Shown piece by piece: positions 1 through 8,293 of a DNA stretch of 64,000 bases. The position numbers and the translations under genes were made by a program. The DNA is from Arthrobacter oryzae (GTDB lineage: Bacteria > Actinomycetota > Actinomycetes > Actinomycetales > Micrococcaceae). The stretch's first letter is position 1, and the number at the start of each line of letters is the position of its first letter. The notes beneath the pieces are model-generated. The model searched no databases, was not told the DNA's origin, and saw only the letters and a program-made list of their open reading frames with translations. The stretch lies in assembly GCF_003634095.1 (NCBI RefSeq), contig NZ_RBIR01000001.1:682001-746000 (forward strand), written 5' to 3'.

Positions 1-2
1 GT

Positions 3-1949
3 GCCTCCATGGCCGCTTCCTTCGACGCCGGGGAGCTCTTCAGCCTCACCAAGAACGGGCTGTCCTTCTTCAACGAACTCTTCGACTTCCCCTATCCGTG
101 GGGCAAATACGAACAGGCATTCGTGCCCGAGTACAACCTGGGCGCGATGGAAAACCCGGGACTCGTGACCTTCACCGAAAGCTACGTCTTCACTTCCCGG
201 GCCGCAGACTCGCAGTACCAGGCCCGCGCCAACACCCTCCTGCACGAGATGGCGCACATGTGGTTCGGCGACCTCGTCACCATGAAGTGGTGGGACGACT
301 TGTGGCTCAAGGAATCCTTCGCCGACTACATGGGCACCTTGGGTGTGGACCGCACCACGGACTGGGACACGGCCTGGGTAAATTTTGCTAACAACCGCAA
401 AGCCTGGGCCTACGTCCAGGACCAACTCCCCACCACGCACCCGATCGTCGCCGACATCCCGGATCTGGAGGCCGCGAAGCAGAACTTCGACGGCATCACC
501 TACGCCAAGGGCGCCTCGGTGCTCAAGCAGCTTGTGGCTTACGTCGGGTTCGAGGCGTTCATTGCCGGGTCCCGACGGTACTTCCGCGATCATGCCTACG
601 GCAACACCACCCTCGCCGAGCTGCTGGCGGCGCTGAGCGATGCGTCCGGGCGCGACCTCGCCGAGTGGGCGCGCCAATGGCTCCAGACCTCCGGCATCTC
701 GACCCTTTCGTGCGAGATCAGCCAGTCCGACGCAATCACCCGGGACGGGGATCCGCTCAGTGCCGTAGCCGTACTGCAGGACGCCGTGGATCCGGCCACC
801 GGCCGGCAGGAGCCGCGGCCGCACCGCCTGCGGATCGGCCTGTACAACGTTGACGGCGCCGGCGCCCTGGTCCGCACGGACAGCGTCGAAACAGACCTCA
901 GGGGTGCCCGGACCGAGGTGACCGCCCTGGCCGGCAAACCTAGGCCGGCATTGCTGCTGGTCAACGACGACGACCTCAGCTACGCCAAGGTCCGGCTGGA
1001 CCCGCATTCCGAAGCCACCGTGCGCGAGTCCTTGGACAAGCTGCGCGACCCCATGGCGCGGGCGCTGTGCTGGACGGCGCTCTGGGACTCTGCCCGCGAT
1101 GCGGTTACGCCGGCTTCGCTCTATGTCGACGCCGTCCAGCGGTTCGGGCCGGCCGAACCGGGAATCGGCGTCCTGCTCAACGTGCTGGGCAACGCCTCGA
1201 CGGCGGTGGAACGGTATGTCGCCCCGGGACAGCGGGACGCGGTGCGCCGGGGCTTCCTCACCGCCGCGGCCGAACAGCTGCAGGCGGCAGCGCCGGGATC
1301 CGACCAGCAACTGGCCTGGGCCCGGACGTTGGCTTCCACCAGCCGCTACGACGCCGGCCGCCTCGACCTGGTCCGCGGCATCCTGGACGGCAGCACGGTG
1401 ATCGAGGGCCTCGCGGTGGACGCAGAGCTGCGCTGGAACTTCTGGCATGCCCTCGCGGCACACGATCAGGCCTCACCGGACCAGCTGGACCAGGAACTGG
1501 CCCGCGACAACACTGCGGCGGGCAAGTCCGGGCACGCCACGGCCCTCGCTGCCCGGCCGCAGGCGTCCGTCAAGGCGGCAGCTTGGGAGGCCGCCGTCCA
1601 CGGCACGGGGCTGTCCAACCAGCTCCTGAGCGCCACCATCGCAGGGTTCAACACCGGCGCGGCGCCGCTGCTAGCCGAATTCATCGAACCGTACTACGAG
1701 TGCCTCGAGCAGGTCTGGGCGGACCGGAGCATTGAGATCGCCGGCCGGATTGTCCGCGGCTTCTATCCCGCGGGACAGGACCTCGACGGCCAGGGCGGAA
1801 CGCCCGGGACCCACCCCGTGCTGGTCCGCACCGACACCTGGCTTTCGACCCATCCGGATGCCCCGCGGGCCCTGCGGCGCATCGTCATCGAACAGCGCAG
1901 CCATCTGGACCGGTCGCTCGCGGCGCAGACGCTCTCGGCGGGCTTTTAA
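3..1949 (+). CDS. pepN: Aminopeptidase N (M1 family), 5'-truncated by window edge
   Basis: Zinc metallo-aminopeptidase that removes N-terminal residues from peptides in the cytoplasm. The reading frame is open from the window edge, so the N-terminal domain (roughly 200 residues in family members) lies upstream; the first visible ATG at 9 is internal. Counting from that ATG, the substrate-anchoring GAMEN motif is at 45-49, the zinc motif HEMAH at 79-83 and the third zinc ligand Glu at about 102 (KESFAD). The rest is the long helical ERAP1-like C-terminal domain. The TAA stop lies inside the first unit of a 15-bp tandem repeat shared with the end of the converging lipoate-ligase gene. Family assignment is certain. 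Confidence 0.96.
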   Translation, partial: ASMAASFDAGELFSLTKNGLSFFNELFDFPYPWGKYEQAFVPEYNLGAMENPGLVTFTESYVFTSRAADSQYQARANTLLHEMAHMWFGDLVTMKWWDDLWLKESFADYMGTLGVDRTTDWDTAWVNFANNRKAWAYVQDQLPTTHPIVADIPDLEAAKQNFDGITYAKGASVLKQLVAYVGFEAFIAGSRRYFRDHAYGNTTLAELLAALSDASGRDLAEWARQWLQTSGISTLSCEISQSDAITRDGDPLSAVAVLQDAVDPATGRQEPRPHRLRIGLYNVDGAGALVRTDSVETDLRGARTEVTALAGKPRPALLLVNDDDLSYAKVRLDPHSEATVRESLDKLRDPMARALCWTALWDSARDAVTPASLYVDAVQRFGPAEPGIGVLLNVLGNASTAVERYVAPGQRDAVRRGFLTAAAEQLQAAAPGSDQQLAWARTLASTSRYDAGRLDLVRGILDGSTVIEGLAVDAELRWNFWHALAAHDQASPDQLDQELARDNTAAGKSGHATALAARPQASVKAAAWEAAVHGTGLSNQLLSATIAGFNTGAAPLLAEFIEPYYECLEQVWADRSIEIAGRIVRGFYPAGQDLDGQGGTPGTHPVLVRTDTWLSTHPDAPRALRRIVIEQRSHLDRSLAAQTLSAGF

Positions 1950-1985
1950 GGAACGGGCTTTTATGGAACGGGCTTCTATGGAACG
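1941..1985. repeat. Three tandem 15-bp units at the pepN/lplA convergent junction
   Basis: Units GGCTTTTAAGGAACG, GGCTTTTATGGAACG and GGCTTCTATGGAACG lie head to tail. The first holds the pepN TAA stop and the third holds the TAG stop of the converging ligase gene (read on the minus strand). Only two bases vary. Confidence 0.9.
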
Positions 1986-3076
1986 CGGTGCAGCCACTCC
2001 GCTGTGCCGAACTTGGTCCGCACGCGATGGCTGGCGGCCTCCAGCTCGGCGTCGGTGACTTCGGACGGCGTCGCGCTATAGCGTTCGGTAAAGACGTCCA
2101 TCATGGCCGCGACGATCTCGGCGCGGGCCATGCCGGTCTGACGCCGGAGCGGATCCACCCGCTTCTTGGCGCTCCTGGTGCCCTTGTCCGACAGTTTCTC
2201 CTGGCCGATCCTCAGCACCTCGACCATCTTGTCGGCGTCGATGTCGTAACTCATGGTGACGTGGTGCAGCATCCCGCCGTTCGCGAGCCGCTTCTGGGCC
2301 GCGCCGCCGATCTTGCCGTGCTCGGTCGCGATGTCGTTGAGCGGCACGTAGAAGGCGCTGATGCCGACCTTTTCCAGGGCCGCCATCACCCAGGCGTCCA
2401 GGAAACTGTACGAGTCCGCGAAGCTGATGCCGTCCACGAGGGTCTGCGGGAGGTAAAGCGAGTAGGTGATGCAGTTGCCGGCCTCCATGAACATCGCTCC
2501 CCCGCCGCTGATCCGGCGGACCACGCTGATGCCGTGCCGGGCCACGCCCGCGGGGTGGAGTTCATTGCGCACCGACTGGAAGCTTCCGATCACCACGGAC
2601 GGCTCTTCCCAGTCCCAGAACCGCAGCGTGGGGTTGCGCCGGCCGGCGCCCACTTCCTCCGTGAGGACCTCGTCCAGGGCGACGTTGACGTGGGTGGGCA
2701 ACACGGACGGGCCGATGATGTTCCAGTGGTGGTCCGCCCAGCCGGTCGCCTTCGCCAGGGCACGGCGCACGGTGACCGCGACGGCGTCGGTCGAAAAACC
2801 GAACAGCACGGCCCCTTCGGGCAGGGCGGCGCTCACGGCAGCCGCGATATCGGCGGCGCTCGAATCCGTGGGCAGTCCGGTGAGCGCCCGGTTGATCTCC
2901 GGCAGTGCCTCATCCGGTTCCAGGAAGAAATCGCCGCTCAGCGAGACGTGGGCCAGCACGCCGTCCACGACGTCGAAATCGGCGACCACCAGCTTGCCGC
3001 CGGGGACCTTGTACTCGCCGTGGTGACGGCCGCCGTCGTCGTTGCCGGAACCGGGGGCCAGAGGAAGGGATGTCAT
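1976..3076 (-). CDS. lplA: Lipoate-protein ligase family protein
   Basis: Likely activates lipoate (or octanoate) and attaches it to lipoyl domains of 2-oxoacid dehydrogenases or GcvH. The ATG at 3076 is preferred because AGGA lies 8 bases upstream; the longer open frame to 3181 runs into the terminator of the preceding gene. The catalytic domain carries the ligase signature RRISGGGAMFMEAGN near residue 190. The first ~100 residues (GEYKVPGGKL..., GDFFLEP) look like the accessory domain that sits at the C-terminus in E. coli LplA, so the domain order appears swapped. It converges on pepN and ends inside the shared 15-bp repeat. Substrate preference cannot be read from sequence. Confidence 0.88.
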   Translation of the reverse strand: MTSLPLAPGSGNDDGGRHHGEYKVPGGKLVVADFDVVDGVLAHVSLSGDFFLEPDEALPEINRALTGLPTDSSAADIAAAVSAALPEGAVLFGFSTDAVAVTVRRALAKATGWADHHWNIIGPSVLPTHVNVALDEVLTEEVGAGRRNPTLRFWDWEEPSVVIGSFQSVRNELHPAGVARHGISVVRRISGGGAMFMEAGNCITYSLYLPQTLVDGISFADSYSFLDAWVMAALEKVGISAFYVPLNDIATEHGKIGGAAQKRLANGGMLHHVTMSYDIDADKMVEVLRIGQEKLSDKGTRSAKKRVDPLRRQTGMARAEIVAAMMDVFTERYSATPSEVTDAELEAASHRVRTKFGTAEWLHRVP

Positions 3077-3147
3077 GACATCCATCCTGCCGCATGCGTC
3101 CGGGAACCCGCGAGACCGCGACGCCGGGAATGCGGCAGGTACGCAAG

Positions 3148-3177
3148 AAGGCCCGCACCGTTGCCGGTGCGGGCCTT
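3148..3177 (-). terminator. Rho-independent terminator after rpmE
   Basis: Perfect 13-bp stem (AAGGCCCGCACCG and its complement) with a 4-base loop, followed on the minus strand by CTTGCGT. It lies 25 bases beyond the rpmE stop and before the ligase start, separating the two genes. Confidence 0.85.
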
Positions 3178-3201
3178 CCATAAGACCTTGGGGAAAGAAG
3201 G

Positions 3202-3459
3202 TTACTTCTTGCCGCCGAAGCCCTTGAAGCGAGCGTTGAAGCGCTCGACGCGGCCTGCGGAGTCCATGATGCGCTGCTTACCCGTGTAGAACGGGTGGGA
3301 CTCGGAGGAGATTTCGACGTCGATGACCGGGTAGGTGTTGCCGTCTTCCCACTCGATGGTCTTCGAAGAAGACACGGTGGACTTGGTCAGGAACTTGACG
3401 CCGGAAGCCAGGTCGTTGAAAACAACAGCTTCGTACTTCGGGTGGGTATTAGACTTCAT
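3202..3459 (-). CDS. rpmE2: 50S ribosomal protein L31 type B
   Basis: An 85-residue ribosomal large-subunit protein. The start MKSNTHPKY at 3459 is placed by an AAAGG ribosome site (AACAAAGGTCCAATT) and by the conserved N-terminus; the longer upstream frame is not conserved-looking. It has no cysteine, so it is the zinc-independent (C-minus, type B) form. In many bacteria this paralogue replaces the zinc-binding L31 under zinc limitation and is Zur-controlled. I see no convincing Zur box upstream, so it may be the constitutive L31 here. The gene is monocistronic, ending at the 3148-3177 terminator. Confidence 0.95.
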   Translation of the reverse strand: MKSNTHPKYEAVVFNDLASGVKFLTKSTVSSSKTIEWEDGNTYPVIDVEISSESHPFYTGKQRIMDSAGRVERFNARFKGFGGKK

Positions 3460-3624
3460 AATTGGACCTTTGTTCGCACAACTGGATTTTGCCAGCTGCC
3501 AGGTATGAATGGGATAGCCGGCGGAATGTACCGGACGGCCAGCTATCAATCATAGCCGATGGCGCGCGGGCTGACGAACACCGTCGGCGCACGTCAGCCC
3601 GGCCCGGCAGGGGCTCGTTTCAAG

Positions 3625-3702
3625 GGTTCGCCGCAGTGATTCGCTGCAATGGTTCGCCGCAATGGTTCGACTCAGCCGTTCGACTCAGCTGATCGACTCA
3701 GT
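3625..3702. repeat. Six tandem 13-bp units overlapping the end of the rRNA methyltransferase gene
   Basis: Units are GGTTCGCCGCAGT, GATTCGCTGCAAT, GGTTCGCCGCAAT, GGTTCGACTCAGC, CGTTCGACTCAGC and TGATCGACTCAGT. The first three and last three form two subfamilies. The methyltransferase TGA stop (minus strand) is in the last unit, so the array fills the space just downstream of the gene. Confidence 0.88.
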
Positions 3703-4507
3703 CCCGCGGGCGGAGCTCCCAGAACGCCACCGCCGACGCCGCAGCGACGTTGAGCGAATCCACCCCGGCGCGCATCGGGATCTTCACGGCGAGGTCGACG
3801 GCGGCCAGGGTACCTTCGCTCATGCCTGCGCCTTCGGTCCCCAGCACCAGGGCCAGCCGTTCCGGCCGGCGGGCGGCGAGCTCGTCGAGGTCGACGGCGT
3901 CATCCGTAAGTTCCATGGCCGCCACTGTGAAGCCCTGTTCCTGGAGCGCGGCGAGGCCTTCGGTCCAGTCCTCCAGCCGGGCCCACGGAACCTGGAACAC
4001 TGTGCCCATGCTGACCCGTACGCTACGCCGGTACAGCGGATCCCCGCAGCGCGGTGAGACCAGCACAGCGTCCACGCCCAGGGCCGCCGCGGAGCGGAAG
4101 ATGGCCCCCACGTTCGTGTGGTCCACGATGTCCTCCAGCACCGCGACGCGGCGGGCCCCCGCCAGGAGGTCCGCCAGCGGCACCGGCGCGGGCCGGTGCA
4201 TGGCCGCCATGGCGCCCCGGTGGAGGTGGAAGCCGGTGATTTCCTCCAGCAGGGCGGCGGAGCCGATATAGGCCGGCACGTCCGGGTACTGCTCAAAGAC
4301 ATCCGCCAGGTCCTCGGCCCACTTCTCGGCCAGGAAGAAGGACCGCGGCCGGTGCCCCGCCGCCAGCGCCCGGCGCAGCACGCGGGAGGACTCGGCGATG
4401 TAGAGGCCTTCGGCGGGTTCCCGCACCTTGCGCAGGTGCACGTCCGTGAGCTTCGTGTAGTCGGACACCCGAGGGTCGTCTGCAGATTCGAGGTGGTAAA
4501 AGGTCAC
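3698..4507 (-). CDS. TrmH/SpoU-family RNA 2'-O-methyltransferase
   Basis: SAM-dependent ribose methyltransferase acting on rRNA or tRNA, with a deep trefoil-knot SPOUT fold. Motif 1 (NVGAIFRSAAALGVDAVLVS) is near residue 130, motif 2 (LVLGTEGAGMSE) near 225 and motif 3 (KIPMRAGVDSLNVAAASAVA) near 240. An N-terminal substrate-binding region (KVREPAEGLYIAESSRVLRRAL) precedes them. I place the start at GTG 4507, encoding MTFYHLES; the in-frame TTG at 4540 would overlap the upstream exporter gene by 20 bases. It lies 13 bp after the exporter stop, probably in one transcript. The target nucleotide is unknown. Confidence 0.9.
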   Translation of the reverse strand: MTFYHLESADDPRVSDYTKLTDVHLRKVREPAEGLYIAESSRVLRRALAAGHRPRSFFLAEKWAEDLADVFEQYPDVPAYIGSAALLEEITGFHLHRGAMAAMHRPAPVPLADLLAGARRVAVLEDIVDHTNVGAIFRSAAALGVDAVLVSPRCGDPLYRRSVRVSMGTVFQVPWARLEDWTEGLAALQEQGFTVAAMELTDDAVDLDELAARRPERLALVLGTEGAGMSEGTLAAVDLAVKIPMRAGVDSLNVAAASAVAFWELRPRD

Positions 4508-4520
4508 GGGCGGGTCATTT

Positions 4521-5306
4521 CTATTTGAACAGATTGGCAATCATGAAACCCAGTGCAACCAGGCCCAGGACGAAGATAACCCCGCGCAGGACCACCGGGG
4601 AGAGCCTGCGTCCCACTTTGGAGCCGATCACGCCGCCGATCAGGGAGCTCACGGCGATCAGTCCGACCACAGGCCAGTCGATCCGGTCGAAGGCGAAAAG
4701 AAGGTAGGAGCACGCTGCGACGACGTTCACGCCCAGGACCAGGATGTTCTTCATCGCGTTGGCGTTCTGGATGGTCCCGGTCATGAACACGCCCAGGATC
4801 CCGACCAGCAGGATGCCCTGGGCCGCGACGAAATAACCGCCGTAGACCCCGGCAAGGTACACCAGCCCCACGAGCAGGACACCGTGGCGGCGGTCCCGGA
4901 TGGCGTGTTCCGGGTTTTCCTCCCGGTCTTTCACCCACCGCTGGAGCCGGGGCTGGAACGCCACCATCAGCAGGGCCAGCACAATCAGGACGGGGGCGGC
5001 GTAGTAGAAGACTTTTTCGGGCAGGTGCAGCAGCAGGTAGGCGCCGGTAACGGCGCCCAGCAGCGAGGCCGGGAGGAGCCGGAGAAGCTGCCGGCCGCGC
5101 CCTGTCAGTTCCCTCCGGTAGCCCCAGGCGCCGGCGGCGTTTCCGGCCACGAGCCCCATGGCGTTGCTGATCGAGGCGGTGACGGGAGGGTAGCCGAGGG
5201 CGATCAGCACCGGGAAGGTGACCAGGGTGCCGGAACCGACGACGCTGTTGATGGTGCCCGCCCACAGCCCGGCGAAGAAAATGAAGACGCTATTGAGGAG
5301 CTCCAC
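4521..5306 (-). CDS. TSUP (TauE/SafE) family membrane exporter
   Basis: A 261-residue integral membrane protein with about 8 hydrophobic segments and the family's repeated G-rich half motifs (FFAGLWAGTINSVVGSGTLV near the N-terminus). A second half follows a short cytoplasmic loop (FQPRLQRWVKDREENPEHAI). Relatives move sulfite, sulfoacetate or other organosulfur anions; the substrate here is not evident. It starts at GTG 5306, 18 bp downstream of the ABC ATPase stop, and the rRNA methyltransferase follows 13 bp later, so the three form a tight minus-strand run. Confidence 0.9.
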   Translation of the reverse strand: MELLNSVFIFFAGLWAGTINSVVGSGTLVTFPVLIALGYPPVTASISNAMGLVAGNAAGAWGYRRELTGRGRQLLRLLPASLLGAVTGAYLLLHLPEKVFYYAAPVLIVLALLMVAFQPRLQRWVKDREENPEHAIRDRRHGVLLVGLVYLAGVYGGYFVAAQGILLVGILGVFMTGTIQNANAMKNILVLGVNVVAACSYLLFAFDRIDWPVVGLIAVSSLIGGVIGSKVGRRLSPVVLRGVIFVLGLVALGFMIANLFK

Positions 5307-5324
5307 GCGCGGTCAGCGGCCCCG

Positions 5325-6110
5325 TCAGCGGCTGGCGGTGGCGGTGTACCGGCCGGCGTTGACGGTGATGTCCAGCGGCAGGCCGAACGTTGCACTCAGG
5401 TTTTCGGCCGTGAGGACCTCCGCAAGCGGCCCCGAGGCCACCACACCGCCGTCGCGCAGGAGCATGGCATGCGTAAAGCCCGGGGGCACTTCTTCGAGGT
5501 GATGCGTGACCAGGACGATCGCGGGTGCGGCCTCGTCGCGGGCGAGTTCGCTCAGGCGTTCAACCAGGTCCTCCCGGCCGCCGAGGTCAAGGCCCGCCGC
5601 GGGCTCGTCGAGGAGCAGGAGTTCAGGATCGGTCATGAGGGCGCGGGCGATCTGGACGCGCTTGCGCTCGCCCTCCGAGAGCGAGGCGAAGGCGCGGTTG
5701 AGCAACGGTCCCATCCCCCACTCGTTCAGCAGCCCAAAGGCGCGGCGCTCGTCGTCGCGCTCGTAGCCTTCGCGCCAGCGTCCGGTCACGCCGTATGCGG
5801 CGGTGACCACCACGTTAAGGACCTTTTCCTGCTCGGGGATCTGGCTCGCCAGCGCGGCGGAGGACAGCCCGATCCGGGGCCGGAGTTCGAAGACGTCGAC
5901 GGCGCCGAGGACTTCCTCGAGGATTCCGGCCTTGCCCGACGTGGGGTGGATCCGGGCGCCGGCCAGCTGCAGCAGAGTGGTCTTGCCGGCGCCGTTGGGA
6001 CCCAGGATCACCCAGCGTTCGCCTTCCTTGACCTGCCAGTCCACCTTGTCCAGGAGCGTCTTCGCCCCACGTACAACGCTGACGCCGGCCATTTCAAGAA
6101 CTTCACTCAT
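5325..6110 (-). CDS. ABC transporter ATP-binding protein
   Basis: A 261-residue stand-alone nucleotide-binding subunit. Walker A is GPNGAGKTT near residue 38, the signature LSEGERKRV near 145, Walker B LLLLDEP near 168 and the switch histidine is in VTHHLEE. The signature is LSEGE rather than LSGGQ. No membrane or binding-protein partner is adjacent; the neighbouring TSUP permease is not an ABC partner. The overall form resembles the YlmA/ModF-like single ATPases. Start ATG 6110 (MSEVLEM) is chosen from homology-like onset of the domain; GTG 6122 is an alternative. Function beyond ATP hydrolysis is not assigned. Confidence 0.85.
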   Translation of the reverse strand: MSEVLEMAGVSVVRGAKTLLDKVDWQVKEGERWVILGPNGAGKTTLLQLAGARIHPTSGKAGILEEVLGAVDVFELRPRIGLSSAALASQIPEQEKVLNVVVTAAYGVTGRWREGYERDDERRAFGLLNEWGMGPLLNRAFASLSEGERKRVQIARALMTDPELLLLDEPAAGLDLGGREDLVERLSELARDEAAPAIVLVTHHLEEVPPGFTHAMLLRDGGVVASGPLAEVLTAENLSATFGLPLDITVNAGRYTATASR

Positions 6111-6242
6111 AGGAGTAGACACTAGGACAAAACAGCGGATGACTGATAACCGGCGCCGTGGCATGCCGCGGCGCGTCACCGGGCCGTCGCCGGCGCGCAA
6201 CGAATTCGGGCCGTCAACCGCCTGCTCGCTAGGATTGAGGCC

Positions 6243-7181
6243 ATGACTTTGAACGTGACCGCAGTCAGCTACGGCCTGAAACTGTCCCTGCCCGACATCC
6301 AGCGGCTGCGATCGCTCCTGGCGGCCGCGGGGCTGAGCGTCGGCGAGGAAACCCGCGGCGGCGACGGCCGGTTCGAGGTGTACGCGGCGGACTGCGTGCT
6401 GCCCTCCCCTGCGCCGGGGGCCGGAGCGGCCGCTGACGCCGCGTCCCGGACGAACACCGCGGCCCTGCTGGCCGGCCCGCGCCGGGCGCTGGCGGAGTCC
6501 GGGATCGACGGCGTGGACACGGCACTCGTTCCGGCCGCACTGCGCGGCGCGGCGCGGAAGTTCCTGATTATGGATGTGGACTCCACGTTGATCCAGCAGG
6601 AAGTGATTGAGCTCCTGGCCGCCTATGCGGGCAAGCGCGAGGAAGTGACGGCGGTGACCGAGGCCGCCATGCGCGGCGAGCTGGACTTTGCCCAGAGCCT
6701 GCATGCCCGGGTGGCGGTGCTGGCGGGGCTGCCATCCGACGTCGTGGAGAAGGTCCGCGCCGAGGTCAGGCTCACCGACGGCGCCGCCGAGCTCGTGGCG
6801 GCGTTCCAGGCCGCCGGCCATGCCGTGGCCGTGGTGTCCGGCGGCTTCAACCAGATCCTCGAGCCGATCGCCGAGGACCTCGGGCTGCGGTACTGGACCG
6901 CCAACGAACTCGAAATCGTTGACGGCGCACTGACGGGCAAGGTGATCGGCGACGTCGTCGACCGTGCCGCCAAGGAGAAGTACCTGCGCGAATGGGCCGC
7001 CGCCGAGGGCATTCCCATGGAGCACACGATTGCCGTGGGCGACGGCGCCAACGACCTCGACATGCTTGGCGCCGCCGGAATAGGGGTGGCCTTCAACGCG
7101 AAGCCGGCCGTCCGCGCGGTCGCGGACGCCGCCGTCAACCTGCCGTACCTCGATGCGGTGCGGTACATCGCCGGGGTTTAA
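6243..7181 (+). CDS. serB: Phosphoserine phosphatase
   Basis: Hydrolyses L-phosphoserine to serine, the last step of the phosphorylated serine pathway, in the cytoplasm. It is a HAD-superfamily enzyme: the nucleophile motif DVDST is at residues 111-115, motif II VVSGGF near 200, the lysine in RAAKEKYL near 245 and motif III GDGANDLDM near 265. The first ~100 residues form the ACT-like N-terminal region of the two-domain SerB type. It is transcribed divergently from the ABC ATPase and followed by a large hairpin at 7228-7286. Confidence 0.95.
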   Translation: MTLNVTAVSYGLKLSLPDIQRLRSLLAAAGLSVGEETRGGDGRFEVYAADCVLPSPAPGAGAAADAASRTNTAALLAGPRRALAESGIDGVDTALVPAALRGAARKFLIMDVDSTLIQQEVIELLAAYAGKREEVTAVTEAAMRGELDFAQSLHARVAVLAGLPSDVVEKVRAEVRLTDGAAELVAAFQAAGHAVAVVSGGFNQILEPIAEDLGLRYWTANELEIVDGALTGKVIGDVVDRAAKEKYLREWAAAEGIPMEHTIAVGDGANDLDMLGAAGIGVAFNAKPAVRAVADAAVNLPYLDAVRYIAGV

Positions 7182-7227
7182 TGCGTTAGCCGTCGCATTG
7201 GTCGTTGTTTTGGTGCTGTTGCTTTAA

Positions 7228-7286
7228 CGGCAGGTGGCACGTCACGGCGATTTTCCTGGGAACATTGCCGTGACGTGCCACTGCCG
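7228..7286. terminator. Long hairpin between convergent serB and SDR genes
   Basis: Left arm 7228-7248 and right arm 7267-7286 pair over 20 bp with a single bulged G; the loop is 18 bases. The core is GTGGCACGTCACGGC. There is no strong T-run on either side, so termination is inferred from position between two gene ends. It could also be a dispersed palindromic element. Confidence 0.6.
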
Positions 7287-7304
7287 GACAGCCGGCCGGG
7301 GCTC

Positions 7305-8081
7305 CTAGCTGGAACTCTTCTCCGCTGCCTGGGCTGCGGTCTTATCGAAGTAGTCGGCGCCGCCGACGTATTCGGTGTGCCCGGTCTCGACGTCGGCCGT
7401 GGCCATCTTGGCGACCTCGGCGGCAAACTCCTTGACCGAGTAGAGCTTGCCGGCCTCGGCACGGCGGGCCTCGATGGCGCCGGGGTTGGAACGGTCAAGC
7501 AAGGTCGCCGTGACGGTGCCCTCGATCATGTCGCCGGAAACGACGACGAGCGAGATGCCCTTGTTTGCCAGGTCCGGGACCAGGCCCCGCAGGGCGTCCT
7601 CGCCGGCGCGCTTGCTGCGGGCGACGGGCTCGTACTCGGGCATGGTGGTCACCGTGTTGATGAAGTGTGCCTGGTGGCTGGTGACGAAGACCACGCGGGA
7701 ACCTTCGGGCATGAGGGGCACAGCGGCGTTGAGCATGTTCACCTGCGCGTCCCGGTTCAGCTTCAGCGCGTAGCCCTCTTCCATGCCGGTCTCCATGCCG
7801 CCGGAGGCGTTCAGGACCAGGAGGTCGAGCGAGCCGAAGTTCTCCATGGCGGCACTGGCCAGCGCCTGGACGCCTTCCTGGGTGGTCAGGTCCGCCCCGA
7901 TCGCCACAGCGCGGCCGCCGGCGGCCTCGATCTCCGCGACGACCTTGTTGGCACGCGGCGCTTTCTGGCGGTAGTTCACCACCACGGCCGCCCCTTCGGC
8001 GGCGAGGAACTTGGCGACTTCCGCGCCGATTCCGCGCGACGAACCGGTCACGATCGCAGTCTTGTTCTCCAGCAGTCCCAT
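7305..8081 (-). CDS. SDR family oxidoreductase
   Basis: A 258-residue classical short-chain dehydrogenase/reductase with an NAD(P) glycine motif TGSSRGIG at about 15-22 and structural NASGG near 88. Catalytic Ser is plausible in VVFVTSHQAHF near 143. The active-site Tyr-x3-Lys is atypical: the text reads PEYEPVARSKRAG, so Val sits where Tyr is expected four residues before Lys and the only Tyr is seven before. The start at ATG 8081 has a strong AAAGGAG site 7 bases upstream. It is monocistronic and convergent with serB. The substrate is unknown. Confidence 0.9.
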   Translation of the reverse strand: MGLLENKTAIVTGSSRGIGAEVAKFLAAEGAAVVVNYRQKAPRANKVVAEIEAAGGRAVAIGADLTTQEGVQALASAAMENFGSLDLLVLNASGGMETGMEEGYALKLNRDAQVNMLNAAVPLMPEGSRVVFVTSHQAHFINTVTTMPEYEPVARSKRAGEDALRGLVPDLANKGISLVVVSGDMIEGTVTATLLDRSNPGAIEARRAEAGKLYSVKEFAAEVAKMATADVETGHTEYVGGADYFDKTAAQAAEKSSS

Positions 8082-8293
8082 ACAAGCTCCTTTGTTCCAA
8101 ACGTCCAAACACTGAGGGTCTGCAATCCATCATGCCAGCGAATTGCAGCTTTCCAGTTGTTCAGCGTCCACAAAGAAGCCCCGGCGGCGTAGTTCCCGGG
8201 GCATGGCGGACCGGCTGCACCGAACGCCCCGCCGCCCGGCCGACAGCGGAGGAGGTTCTGGGATCAGCGAGTGCCGCCTCGACCAGCGCCGTA

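Noticed and set aside
3460..3624. Zur operator in front of the type-B L31 gene
   Set aside because: I looked for an AT-rich inverted repeat of the TGA-N-A-TCA type and saw none that is convincing.
6111..7025. Extended reading frame joining the ABC ATPase to sequence antisense to serB
   Set aside because: The upstream part is the mirror of serB; the ATPase fold begins at MSEVLEM (6110).
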